From: Echinarachnius parma
Lineage: Eukaryota > Echinodermata > Echinoidea > Clypeasteroida > Echinarachniidae
DNA length: 64,000 nt
Direction of reading: 5' to 3'
Assembly (NCBI GenBank): GCA_037951105.1
Contig: JBAMJV010002048.1
Location: 186,001 to 250,000, forward strand
The translations under genes were made by a program, and so were the position numbers. The notes below the pieces were generated by a model. That model worked only from the letters and a program-made list of their open reading frames with translations. It ran no database searches and was not told where the DNA came from. The number at the start of each line of letters is the position of its first letter. Position 1 is the first letter of the stretch. Positions 12,499-24,580 of the stretch are shown here, piece after piece.

Positions 12499-13850
12499 GC
12501 AAACTGATCGATGGATTGTGACATTGCGGATGTGTCAAAGACTACAGTCATCGTTCCCTGCCAATTATGGAAAGAAAGCGATTTGGTGCGAAAATGTTAG
12601 GAACAGAAAGACTTATGGAGAGAAAAACGACTTTGCTTCCTGAACATTTGGCGCTGGTAATGTACTGGAACACAGCAAAGGATGTAGGAGGGTTGTTGTT
12701 TGGATACCCTAATTTTTCCCCCACTTCATATTGTTGAGTTCAACATGTGGCTTAGTTCTGGAGAGACTACTTATTCAGAAAATTAGCACCGAAACGCAAG
12801 ACCTATGATGTGGAAGAGTTAAAATAGAAATGTGTATTTTCCCCCATAAATTATTGAAATGAAAAATGCTGAATTATGGACATTTTTTTTGTAATTTATT
12901 TATAATGTTGCATCATTGTAAACACCTCTAGGCCCAGGAAGGGTTGTCATAATGACATACTCATGATTTTTCTTTCAAATTATTAAATTCATCATTTGGG
13001 TCAGCTGAGACCTTTTCTGTGATGTTTTGCCACTGAAATTGGAGCCCTAGGTTACGGAAAATTTGTCAGAATGACTTTGCTCATTTGAAATAAAATGTTT
13101 GGTCATTTATAATTCTCTCTCCAAAAAAACAACTATGTGGAACATCATTTCCTGGTCATATTGGTGATAAATGAAAGGAAACAAAATCAATTGGATACAA
13201 ATTGCAGTAATTCAGGAAAAAAGGAAATTGGTCAGTCAAAAGCAAGGCAATATTTACCAGACATTGCTCATTTTGTTCCTTCTTCAAATGTTTGGTCAAT
13301 TATAATTTTTCCTGCCAACAAAAAATGTGGAACATTATTTCCTGGTCATATTGATGATAAATGGAGGGAAGCAAATCAATTGTATAAATATTGCTGTACT
13401 ACAGGAAAAAGGAAATTGGTCAGTCAGAATCAACCTTGAGATGAACTATATCTAGGGACCTTTATTCCAGGTTCTTTCTATTTTTTTCTTTTGAGCTCTT
13501 TAAAAGATGGATTTATTGGCTATTCTAAGAGTGCATTATCACTTTTTATGCAATACAATACTTTCCCCCGTAATTATTGTTTATTTTGTTTAACTTAAAC
13601 TTGATTTTTTGACTGGAACATACTTCAAATAATTTCCCTAAAAAGTATGGTTTCAAATTGGTTGCTTTTTAGAACAATGATGTTTAATATTGAATGGACA
13701 TGCATTTTGATGATATGGCCGATTTCTTAAAAACATTTTCCTACAAAATCCAAAGGAGTGGTATTTGAGATCGATTGGATTGTTTTAATGAGTATTATTT
13801 CTGGCAAGATGTGAATTGGCTGGAGAAGATTGTTGCAGAGACACAATAAA
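12499..13850 (+). other. TRAF7: Probable TRAF7 3' UTR
   Basis: AT-rich sequence downstream of the TGA with no convincing coding content. The first strong poly(A) signal in good context is AATAAA at 13845-13850; further ones near 15890-15900 could extend the UTR. It contains a two-unit repeat of about 185 bp (13130-13250 and 13310-13435) sharing 'atttcctggtcatattg' and 'ggaaattggtcagtca', which creates a spurious open frame. The extent is inferred. Confidence 0.5.
13845..13850 (+). terminator. Candidate poly(A) signal of TRAF7
   Basis: AATAAA in 'acacaataaagcattag', about 1.35 kb after the stop codon. This is a motif match only; cleavage is not shown. Confidence 0.4.
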
Positions 13851-16756
13851 GCATTAGTCACTTTTACTTTCTCTGTTTTGCTTTTAATAATAAGTTGCCA
13901 TTTTTGTGATTTTCAACGACACATTAAGTGACATGTATGTTAAAAATGTCATATTTTAGCATGAAAGTTTATCCGTGTTTTATGAAAAATCATTTTAAAA
14001 AGTCACATTTCTGTATTTAAAACAATGGTAAAATTTCCAAAATTGTATTCTATACCAGCTTGATTTTAATTTAGGATTGAAACATGGATGTGCTATAAAA
14101 CGTATCACTGTCATTATGAATATTTGCATGAACAACTCTCAATTGTATAAAATCGAAAATGAACGGCCCTCAGTCAAAAAGACTTCATATCACGTCAGAG
14201 TGCCATTCTTATGCATGCTGTGAGCTCTGTGCATACTGCATGCCTACATACGCTAGAGAAGGTAATTATGCGTAAGAATCATGCGTAAACATTACTCGTT
14301 TTCTGTCCTGTTGCTGTCAATATGTTCCATAGACCACAAAAATAGAGTTGATAGCTTAGTCATTATATTTATACTGTAGCAGTGCTGAATTCACAATATG
14401 GCTGCTGCTTGAAAAAGGTGTGAAACATTTTCTTGAAACTCATATTTATATTCACCCTGACTGTACTTCATGCATGCACCTCAAGAGAAAATTATATCTG
14501 AACCGTTTTGTTGCATTTCGCAATATCTCCACTTTTATTTTAAGGTTTTCAAAAGCAGCATTTTGTTGTGTTTTGCAGCAAAATACGTCATTTGATGATT
14601 TAGTGTATATATTGTGAAGAGTTTATTATTAAAGGGAGTTACAAAAAGAAACAAATATTGATACTTGTATATAATGAGGCAGTAAGAAAAAAAAAGAGTA
14701 TTTTATGAAAATGTATAATGTATAGTGGCCTATTATGGTGTTTTTGATTGACTGTGTGTATTTATTATGATGCTAAACTGCTGTAAATTATATGAATCTA
14801 TCAATTTGAAGAGATTGATTGAGCATAAAGGATTGGGGTTTTAAATATTTTGAAAGTGTTTGAATATTAAGGATGACATTTTTTTATTCTAGGAAATTTG
14901 GAAAGGCGGTGACAGCTGATTAATTTATGCTTTTTTCTAAATAAGTGCTGGACACATTGTGAACAAAGTAACTTGTAAATCATGTTGGACATGAAATCTT
15001 AATGTTGCCTGTCAAATTGATCTTCCATCGACTGTTGATAAAAATAATGGAGTGTTTTTGTAATTAAAAGTTGTACATTTAGATGTCTTTGGAATGTTAC
15101 CAGACCTGGCAGAAATAAATCTTAAAACGGTATTTTGATAGTTTTTGATAAAAAAAAAAGGTGTGTTTTTCACATAGTTAATGTGGCAACAACTCAAATT
15201 CTTGGTTATTGACATGGCAACACATGCATTGTCTATACACTCTCTGGGACCAGGAAATTGTATGCATGGCCTGTAAATGGTCATACCCTAGTATGACTAT
15301 TTACATTGTACATGTGTTGAGTACGTGGTACACGTGTACCTAGCTGAAAGTAAGAATTGAGGTCTACTTGTTTGCAATATACATGTACATTGTATTTTAG
15401 TGGTTTTGTTTCAAACTTGTAAATAGTAAATTATGAATAATTATGATATTTGTACAGTTATTGATGGATGTTATTATCAAATGCATTGTCGTTCTTTCAT
15501 GATGTGGTGCTAGGCATACGTCAGGGCATATTGCACCATTGTAAAGTCGGTTTATAAAACAAGAATTGTGAATGCTCTATTTATTAACAGTAACATTTTT
15601 ACTTGCAGGTGCTAATATGAGCGTTTAACAGAAGATTATAAAAAAAGTATACTTCATCTTATATTGACATATAAGAAGAAAAATTGATATGGAAATTGAT
15701 TTGTTTCAAAAGTTTGTCACAAGCTGATTGTTTGATTTTGGAAAATCACCAGCCCTTGTTTGTTTCAAATTGTACATTCTTTGTGGAAACCTCTAAGTAG
15801 TAGATATTCAAAATGAATGAAAACGACAAAAATCAGTATCAAATAGAACAAAATTCAAATATACAGGAAATGCTGTTATTCAAAATAAATGAATAAAACA
15901 AGTGTCAGTTTTACCTTCTTTTCATTTGTATTGTAATATTCATAAATTGTGTCTTTTATGATAACAAATATGATAAAAATGACAAATGATGTCAGATGAA
16001 ATCAACAAGGCTATACACATTGTGAACTCATTTTTTAGTAATGGTGGAAATCATATCGTTACAAATTGCAATTCTTTTTTTAACGTACATCTGTTTTTAT
16101 TATATGGAATTTTGCATGATGATTTCTTGTATCCGTATCAGTTGAACTGATCATTTTGTGCCTTCAAGGTAAAAAAACAAAAACAGTTCGGATATGAAAG
16201 TTTTTTTATATTTTCTTGTGCCTCATATAAAATGTACCGTTCATTGACAAAAAACAAAAAATAACAATTGGCATGCTGCAGTGTATATAACAAATCTATG
16301 GAATTCTCCCCCATTTTATCATCATCGTTTACATGAAATTATGTTCATCCTTTGTTACAGGTCCTGTGCTTGTTAAATCTGTATAACTATAAACCCTTCC
16401 ATAATTGATTAGCTTAGAATAACATAAATCTTGCATGTCAGAATTCAAGCACCATCGTTAAATCTTAAAAAGTACAGTTTTGATTCAATTTGTGTAAAAA
16501 TCTCGACACTTTATTCTATGCATTCTGTGAATAGTGGGCAATATATTACACAATCATGTAGATGAGGTGTTAGTGTGTATTAAAAAATGAAAAAACTGAG
16601 AAACCATTTCTTTGTGAATGCAAACTGTGCCAGTAGGCCATCCTATATATTTATTTGTCTGTAATGAAAACAAAAAAGTTAAACTCTCTCGCTCCTGTGA
16701 GCGAATTATTTTAGAAGTTAACCATTGCCTTCACATAATATTATACTTCATTCAAT

Positions 16757-16985
16757 GCTAGAAATTATCTTTTTTGCCTTGTGGCCCAGTCGGGCAAGTT
16801 AAAAACAAGATTTTCAAATTCTAGTGGCTTGAAACCCGGTGGCCTCAAACAAAGAAAAATATTGCAAATTCTGTTAGTTTTGTTGGCGGATTTCTGCCAG
16901 TTTGAATTTAGCATAAATGAATTTCGGTGGCCCGAAGATGATTTTTAGTGGCCTCGGGCCAGTGCTAATTTTGAGCACTTACGTA
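16757..16985. mobile_element. Copy of the 'GGCCCGGTCGGGC' hAT-like MITE family (decayed)
   Basis: Holds 'gtggcccagtcgggcaagtt' near the left and 'ggcctcgggccagtgct' near the right, as in the better copies at 20631-20860 and 61280-61600. Confidence 0.5.
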
Positions 16986-17594
16986 ATAATGTTGACTTAT
17001 CCGATATCGAGCATTATATGCATGTGATAGGCTATTGTTGTAAAGTAATTTATGTCTAGGCAAAAGTACTATGCAATATACAGATTAAAATAACGTAAGA
17101 AAATTTTATGTTTTGAAGTATCCATTATTCTTGATTATTTATGAACTAAAGTAAGCTAACATGTATTATTTTGTGACAAGATTTTATATAAATCGACTAA
17201 AGGAGAGTCAGAGATCATACAATGCATGAATGAATCAAAGTTTATCCCCCATGTAAAAATCCACAATAAAAGAAATTAAAACATGATATCTTGTTTGTTT
17301 GCTTGTCTTTATTTCAGTATCATTCCGATACATCAGTAAGAATGATAGAATTAATAACATGTATATTTGTTTGTTCATTTAAAAGGCAAGTTGATACATT
17401 ATTACTGTTTTATGCATAGAATTGAATATTGGTCACATTAATGAGAAATCTGGAATGAAGACTTATCCACTATTTAAAAAAACCCAAAATAAATAACAGG
17501 CCTTGCAACTACTTGTGACCAATCACAACTTTCTGATCAAATGCAACTGTCTGTGGCATTTGATAAGAAAGTCGCATTGATTATGAATCACAAG

Positions 17595-17829
17595 TATAGA
17601 CCAATCCGGTTCAAATCTATAGTACTATAGCGTCAGCCATAACTGGGGCGCTTCCAAGAGTACAACAAAAGATAATTTGAACAGGTTTTAACCGTTATGC
17701 AACATGTCAGGTGTATTATTGTCTCCTAAACAATCAGTGTGGTTCTAAGAGACCTTTGTCCAGCATGTTAAACATGCTTGAAGCCCTCCAGTTATGGCAA
17801 ACATAGACTTGAAACCGGATTGGTCTATA
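17595..17829. mobile_element. 235-bp MITE with perfect 17-bp terminal inverted repeats
   Basis: Left tatagaccaatccggtt is exactly inverted as right aaccggattggtctata. The next bases (caaatctat / atagacttg) and a second inner pair (ccataactgg / ccagttatgg) extend the symmetry. It is intergenic. Confidence 0.75.
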
Positions 17830-18117
17830 ATAGCCTTCACTGTAACCTGCGCTTGAAATAAAATACAACTTTTCTTCCATGGACTTGCGATTGAACACAG
17901 AGTTGGATTTTATTTTGGGGGAGTTGTGCTTGATCCCAACCTGCCTATAGAGGTCACCTGTCTACAGTGGTTACAACAAGTGATCCCTTGCTGACAACAG
18001 CAATGTAATGGAACCTGCCTATAGAGGTCACCTGTCTACAGTGACCACTTTCTTGTCCTTCCAAGCTGGTCACTGTACATGGGTTTGACTGTACAACAGT
18101 GGATTGTTTCTATCGCC

Positions 18118-18275
18118 CTTTAAATGCTCCCCGGGGAGTTGAGAAAGCAATGCAATATCATTGTGTGGTTTGAAATGTACCCGATGACCATGGGTAATAA
18201 TAATAATTACGCGCCTCGGAATAGGTTACCTAGATAGATGGCGCTTTATAAATGATTGATATTATATTATTATTT
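18118..18275 (+). repeat. 3' part of a SINE
   Basis: Shares 'gctccccggggagttgagaa' and a 'ggcgctttataaatg' plus (ATT)n tail with the fuller SINE at 63461-63783. Confidence 0.55.
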
Positions 18276-18985
18276 AACTAGTCAGAAGGTACAAGTCCTG
18301 ACACACACTGTACAGAAGTATCAACCTGCAGTTAGGTAAACAAGTATAAGTCATATAACATGACCAAAAAAACAAGTACATACATTTCTTATAAGTTCTA
18401 AATTGGAAGAAAATCTAATATAATTTATCATAATGCTGCTAAAGTTCTCATTCTTATTCATTAAGTATATCAATCAATATAATTGCATTATTGGGACTTA
18501 ATACTTTTACAATATTGCACTACTATATTAAACAATAAATTACGTTATTCACAATTGTCATACATGTACATGTACACATCACAAATATGTTTAATAATTA
18601 ACAGCAAATTGCTAGATCAGGCAATGGAAAAGTTAAAACAGTCAGGACATCTTGTTAAATATTGCACAGTACAAGTATAGGAGCAACAATAGTATTCAGT
18701 TCTTATAAAATGCATATTGTATTGCGTATTGGCATGACCATTTGTGCTATAGAGGAACAACAGGAAGACAAAGAAACAAAGATGAGACTTTACTTAGTAC
18801 ATAAAATCCCGTTGAGAAAGAGAAGGCCACTTTATAGTCACTTTTAGTAAATCAGAGTTAATCATGTTTTACATTTGGGTGCGTTATACAAATTAAATTT
18901 AGCTCTCCTTACTTGTCATACTTAAATATTGTCCTGCATCACATAGATGAGGCTCTGACCTACAAGATAGTTCCCAGAACTAAAA

Positions 18986-19030
18986 TTAGGGGGGGGGGGT
19001 TTAAACCCCCTAACCCCCCCCCCCCCCCCC
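18986..19030. repeat. Poly-G / poly-C inverted repeat
   Basis: 11 Gs (18989-18999), then 'tttaaaccccctaa', then 17 Cs (19014-19030), followed by 'tggatccgccactg'. It can form a GC hairpin or a G-quadruplex. Run lengths may be unreliable. Confidence 0.7.
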
Positions 19031-19049
19031 TGGATCCGCCACTGATATG

Positions 19050-19166
19050 ACTGTTTCAATTGTACAATCATAAGTCTTTTACACACATTATGTGAACTTC
19101 AAATGTCCATTTCTTCAAAACATGAATTACCGACAAGTGCAGGGTTTTGATATAGCAGGTCACATA
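19050..19166. mobile_element. Truncated copy of the 250-bp 'CCGGCTATAGC' MITE
   Basis: Carries the right half of the element seen at 37592-37843 and 61781-62023: 'aattaccgacaagtgcagggt', then 'gatatagcaggtcaca'. The left terminal repeat is missing. Confidence 0.6.
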
Positions 19167-19739
19167 TTGTGAGCGTTCGTATGATGGATCGATTGTTTCA
19201 TACTTGGCAGGAAATGTATTACTTTGGTCCTTTAAGTTTAAAACCCATTCAAGTTTCATCCGACTGGTAGGAAGGCAACAATCCAGTACCATACTTGGAA
19301 AATTTCTTTTCAAAATATTGCATATCACATCGTAAGCATTCTCTGGCAGGAAAATGCCCAGGTTTACCTTATTTCATGACTCTGTTGGTCTCAGTGAAAA
19401 AAAAAGAAAAAAGCCAATGTTGTGATGTTGAAGATAAAGTTTGGCCCTTAAATTGAAATGAAAACAGTGCAGCTTCTGCTTTTGATAAAGTAGATTCAAT
19501 TAATTCAACTGATGCATTATCGTCCAATATTAAACTTAACACACATTTCTTTGGTATAAGCAGGGCTGCCCGGCTCTACACTCACTTTTTTGACTAGAGA
19601 ATTAGTCTATGCTGTGAAACAGCAAAAGTCGTCCAATCATCCAATCACCGGGTCATCCAAACAGCAACCATGCTTGTATCCAAAAAAGTCAACTGTACAT
19701 AATTAATATCGTGGATGACATTTTCTCCAACATGGTGCA

Positions 19740-20090
19740 CATTTTCACTGAGGCAGTATATTAAAGTGACCCATTATAAACTTCATAATTTTTTTCCAAA
19801 AGTGATACTTGAGACTGCAATCATACACCAATATCATCATATTATCTGAATGACATTTGAATGTTTTATGGAAAAAGAAAACTGTTTTAATACCTAGTGA
19901 TTATGACTACAATTGAAAAGAATAGTTTTCAATTACATCACACATATCTTCATAATTAGGGAGACATATACAAAATAAAAAACAATTTAATTCTTCTGTT
20001 ACCATAAGACAAACAACACGGTACAAGAGAAGTGTGAAAGCTCCAAGTGATTTTGGTTGAATTTGACAAAGCTACTGGATTACTCTCAAG
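19740..20090. repeat. Interspersed repeat with a second copy at 50350-50890
   Basis: Shared landmarks in the same order: 'tattaaagtga', 'acatttgaga/acttgagact', 'caatatcat', 'aaaactgtt..cctagtga', and 'accataag.caaacaacacggta..agagaa..gctccaagt'. Possible origin is a non-autonomous DNA element. No coding capacity is seen. Confidence 0.5.
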
Positions 20091-20630
20091 GATTTCAATG
20101 TACTATGCAGACCACTGTTGTTGTTTTTTCAAGCACTTGATTACAAAATTATACAATTAAAAGTACATGCATTTAATACAGACCATCAGTAGATATTACA
20201 AATAGTACACAGTACAAACAACATCCTCTAATGTAATAGCTTCCTTACACATTGTGAACTGCTTTCATGTACATTGTGCATTGCATTCATTCGACTTACT
20301 TACATTCTTTTATTCATCCATACAAAATAAATATACATATGAATCATCACAATCATAAATTAATTGATATGGTTTGGCAACCCTTAGAAGCATAGCTTAT
20401 TGCAGGGGCCTTTACAAAAGCTACACATTATTGGAAACAAATTAAAAAATTTGCGATCAAGCAATGGTATAATAGAGAAAACAATCAACTATACAGAGAA
20501 TAGATTGAAAGTCCAATACAACTTGAAATATAGAAGTGGAAGACATTTAATACTTAATTGAGCAGACTTTTTGCACCACCATGGAAGATAAAAAGGCTAG
20601 AAATTCCATTCACTGATTATACACAATATA

Positions 20631-20860
20631 CAGGGCTCCTTGTGCTCCACACCAACTTTTTTGGCTAATGGCCCGGTCGTGCTTTAAAAAACAACTTCCT
20701 CTTATAATTGTTGGTAGCCGGAAACATTTTCCCATTCTGTTATTGTCACTTTATAAATCAAGTGGCCCACTAGGGCTACCAAACTATGACTACATTTTTG
20801 CTAGACCAGAGTAAAATTTGCCTGGCCCCGGGCAAGAGGGCCAGTGTTATCATGGAGCCT
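20631..20860. mobile_element. hAT-like MITE, copy 2
   Basis: Begins cagggctcc and contains 'aatggcccggtcgtgc'. It ends with 'gggccagtgttatcatggagcct'. Related to the copy at 61280-61600. Confidence 0.55.
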
Positions 20861-20930
20861 ACCGTAACAGATAAACAGTCTAACCCGTCTTAGTGGCCCC
20901 CAAAAGTGATATTCTGCAGTAAAAATACAT

Positions 20931-23000
20931 TGTATAGAACCCGTCTATAGTGGTCACCCGTCTACCGTGGCCACTTTTCTTGTTTCCCTTAGGTGGTCAC
21001 TGCACACAGGTTTTAGTGTGTTATAGAACCTGTCTATAGTGGTCACCAGTCTACCGTGGCCACTTTTCTTGTTTCCCTTAGGTGGTCACTGCACACAGGT
21101 TTTACTGTATGTTATAGAACCTGTCTATAGTGGTCACCCATCTATCTTGGCCACTTTTCTCATTTCCCTTAGGTAGTCACTGCACACAGGTTTTACTGTA
21201 TGTTATAGAACCTGTCTTTAGTGGTCACCTGTCTACCGTGGCCACTTTTCTCATTTCCCTTAGATAGTCACTGCACACAGGTTTTAGTGTATGTTATAGA
21301 ACCTGTCTATAGTGGTCACCTGTCTACCGTGGCCACTTTTCTTGTTTCCCTTAGGTGGTCACTGCACACAGGTTTTACTGTATGTTATAGAACCCGTCTA
21401 TAGTGGTGACCCGTCTACCATGGCCACTTTTATTGTTTCCCTTAGGTGGTCACTGCACACAGGTTTTAGTGTATGTTATAGAACCTGTCTATAGTGGTCA
21501 CCCGTCTACCGTGGCCACTTTTCTTGTTTCCCTTAGGTGGACACTGCACACAGGTTTAGGCGTATGTTATAGAACCTGTCTATAGTGGTCACCCGTCTAC
21601 CGTGGCCACTTTTCTTGTTTCCCTTAGGTAGTCACTGCACACAGGTTTTAGTGTATGTTATAGAACCTGTCTATAGTGGTCACCTGTCTACCGTGGCCAC
21701 TTTTCTTGTTTCCCTTAGGTAGTCACTGCACACAGGTTTTAGTGTATGTTATAGAACCTGTCTATAGTGGTCACCTGTCTACCGTGGCCACTTTTCTTGT
21801 TTCCCTTAGGTGGTCACTGCACACAGGTTTTAGTGTATGTTATAGAACCTGTCTATAGTGGTCACCCGTCTACCGTGGCCACTTTTCTTGTTTCCCTTAG
21901 GTAGTCACTGCACACAGGTTTTAGTGTATGTTATAGAACCTGTCTATAGTGGTCACCTGTCTACCGTGGCCACTTTTCTTGTTTCCCTTAGGTAGTCACT
22001 GCACACAGGTTTTAGTGTATGTTATAGAACCTGTCTATAGTGGTCACCTGTCTACCGTGGCCACTTTTCTTGTTTCCCTTAGGTAGTCACTGCACACAGG
22101 TTTTAGTGTATGTTATAGAACCTGTCTATAGTGGTCACCCATCTACCGTGGCCACTTTTCTCATTTCCCTTAGGTAGTCACTGCACACAGGTTTTAGTGT
22201 ACGTTATAGAACCTGTCTATAGTGGTCACCCGTCTACCGTGGCCACTTTTCTTGTTTCCCTTAGGTAGTCACTGCACACAGGTTTTTACTGTATGTTATA
22301 GAACCTGTCTATAGTGGTCACCTGTCTACCTTGGCCACTTTTCTCATTTCCCTTAGGTAGTCACTGCACACAGGTTTTTACTGTATGTTATAGAACCTTT
22401 CTATAGTGGTCACCCGTCTACCGTGGCCACTTTTCTTGTTTCCCTTAGGTAGTCACTGCACACAGGTTTTAGTGTATGTTATAGAACCCGTCTATATAGT
22501 GGTCACCCGTCTACGGTGGCCACTTTTCTCATTTCCCTTAGGTAGTCACTGCACACAGGTTTTAGTGTATGTTATAGAACCTGTCTATAGTGGTCACCTG
22601 TCTACCGTGGCCACTTTTCTTGTTTCCCTTAGGTAGTCACTGCACACAGGTTTTAGTGTGTTATAGAACCTGTCTATAGTGGTCACCCATCTACCGTGGC
22701 CACTTTTCTCATTTCCCTTAGGTAGTCACTGCACACAGGTTTTAGTGTATGTTATAGAACCTGTCTATAGTGGTCACCCATCTATCTTGGCCACTTTTCT
22801 CATTTCCCTTAGGTGGCCACTGCACACAGGTTTTAGTGTATGTTATAGAACCTGTCTATAGTGGTCACCCGTCTACCGTGGCCACTTTTCTCATTTCCCT
22901 TAGGTAGTCACTGCACACAGGTTTTAGTGTATGTTATAGAACCTGTCTATAGTGGTCACCCGTCTACCGTGGCCACTGCACACAGGTTTTTACTGTATAT
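20931..23000. repeat. 91-bp minisatellite, about 23 copies
   Basis: Head-to-tail units run from 'tatagaacctgtctatagtg' through 'gtctaccgtggccacttttc' to 'actgcacacaggttttagtg'. Most starts are 91 bp apart; the last unit has an internal deletion. Variants alternate (gtcacctgtc / gtcacccgtc; ttcttgtttc / ttctcatttc). Diverged single units occur at 17941-18095, near 37165-37310 and at 43985-44140. It produces overlapping meaningless open frames. Confidence 0.95.
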
Positions 23001-23212
23001 GAAATATGAAACAAAGACCAGCTTCTTGAAGAAAAGAATAAAGTACATACTGCCACAGACTATTGCACAAATCATTTCTTATCTATTCAAATATCAAAAG
23101 ATTATTTTTGCAAGATTGTCTATAAGATGCTTTGTGGTTTCTGCATACAATGAACTCTTTGTTCCACTGAGTATATAAATATTGCATAATCATGTCCAAG
23201 TTTGCTTTATAT

Positions 23213-24006
23213 CATGGGGCAATTCCACGGTAACGGAAGGACATTCAGACGCAATTTTTGAAATTAAATCAAATAATTCCAGAATCCTGCTTATGATTCA
23301 TCATTGTAAATTACATTTCTGAGACTCTTGGTGGGACACCTTTGATTTCCTATTTTTTAATATTTTTTTTTACATTACGTTTATTAGATATGGACACTAA
23401 TGAGGCCGGTAACAGAAGGACGGCAAAATGGACATGGATTTTCAAGTCCTTTAATTATGATCCAATCTCTGTGAAGTTAAGAGGACTATAGTGTTATATT
23501 GGCTCATAGTCCATTCCCTAATGTTCTAAGAGTATTACAACACTTATTTAAAAAAAATATGTCTATTGGTATATTAATTACAAAAAGTTAATTGCTTCAC
23601 TGTTCGGTAACGGAAGGAGAGTAACGGAAGGACAGCGTTTTTTATTCATTAAAAATATACTTTAGGGCTCTCAAAAGACTGAATTTTTAATCTGAACACA
23701 TACATGTAATGTGATATTCAATCATCCAATTTGGTACCTTAAAACAGAAAAATACTAGAAAGGAATGCAAAAAATAAAGAAAATCTAGAAATAGGCACTG
23801 TGTAGTCCCATGTGTATAGGTTCATGTATGGTGTATGTTTCTTCTATCAGGAGATGCCCAATATTTTTTTTAATCATGTAAACTGAAAGATATCATTATG
23901 TGTTCATGGTTTATGAAAAAATAATCCAGAAAAAATAAACAAGATCAGAAATAATCCTTATTAGATTTTTCCACTTTTGGCTCATTTGGCGTGGAATTGC
24001 CCCATG
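23213..24006. mobile_element. 794-bp element with 17-bp terminal inverted repeats
   Basis: Left catggggcaattccacg is the exact inverse of right cgtggaattgccccatg (23990-24006). Inside, 'ggtaac(g/a)gaagga' occurs at about 23230, 23409, 23605 and 23621. No transposase frame is visible, so it is non-autonomous. Confidence 0.75.
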
Positions 24007-24116
24007 TATTACTTTTAAGTTACTGAGTACACTTGTGATTCTGTGCACCAGCTTGACTCCCTGTGGAGCATACTGGCCATGAACAGTCACACAACAGTGC
24101 AAATCAACTTACTGTA

Positions 24117-24374
24117 TATACAGTAGTCTTTGCTTAATTGGGTATACTTTTTCAGGGTATAAATGATGTACCAGATCAATGGGTGAACATTTCCTTAACT
24201 CTTAAAGTGCCAGGGATTATAATGCTCTATGGCATTTGTGTGTATTGTAACTCGCAAAAATGCAAGCTGGGCACTGAAGGAAATAAGACACATAACAAGT
24301 GTTTGGTCAAATCCTACCCCTTAATCTGGTGTACCCCTTAAAATGGTACCCCATTAAGCAGAGACTACTGTATA
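24117..24374. mobile_element. 258-bp MITE in the TECPR1 3' flank
   Basis: Left tatacagtagtct (then gcttaattgggta) pairs with right taccccattaagcagagact followed by actgtata. It ends 44 bp from the TECPR1 stop codon, so it probably lies in the 3' UTR. Confidence 0.7.
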
Positions 24375-24418
24375 TTAAATATAAACCATTACTATCAAAC
24401 TATCAAAACTCTGAAAGG

Positions 24419-24580
24419 CTAGCAGAGTGCGTTCCCATCAGAGCTTGTGTACGGCCTGACCGGGTCATCTTCCTTCTTATTACTGTTACCCTGGATAGTT
24501 GCCAAGGCGATGTCATCAACAGAAGGCGCCATTTCTTGCTCCTTGGTGCAGCCCCGGATGCAGAGCTGCATGATGCCTCC
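24419..24580 (-). CDS. TECPR1: TECPR1 terminal coding exon
   Basis: Acceptor gggggtcacag. It encodes GGIMQLCIRGCTKEQEMAP and a hydrophilic tail ending SSDGNALC, stop TAG at 24419-24421. It corresponds to the GGGWDHISVRANAT...PVCC end of human TECPR1. Phase 0 matches the previous donor 8.3 kb away. Confidence 0.85.
   Translation of the reverse strand, partial: GGIMQLCIRGCTKEQEMAPSVDDIALATIQGNSNKKEDDPVRPYTSSDGNALC

Noticed and set aside
13137-13439. 100-codon frame after TRAF7
   Set aside because: It covers a two-unit repeat in the TRAF7 3' UTR; the two halves repeat the same text and no known domain is seen.
20931-23000. Regular repeats resembling a CRISPR array, and stacked 60-codon frames
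   Set aside because: The whole 91-bp unit is repeated with no unique spacers, and the host is a eukaryote. It is a minisatellite, and the frames are by-products of the period.
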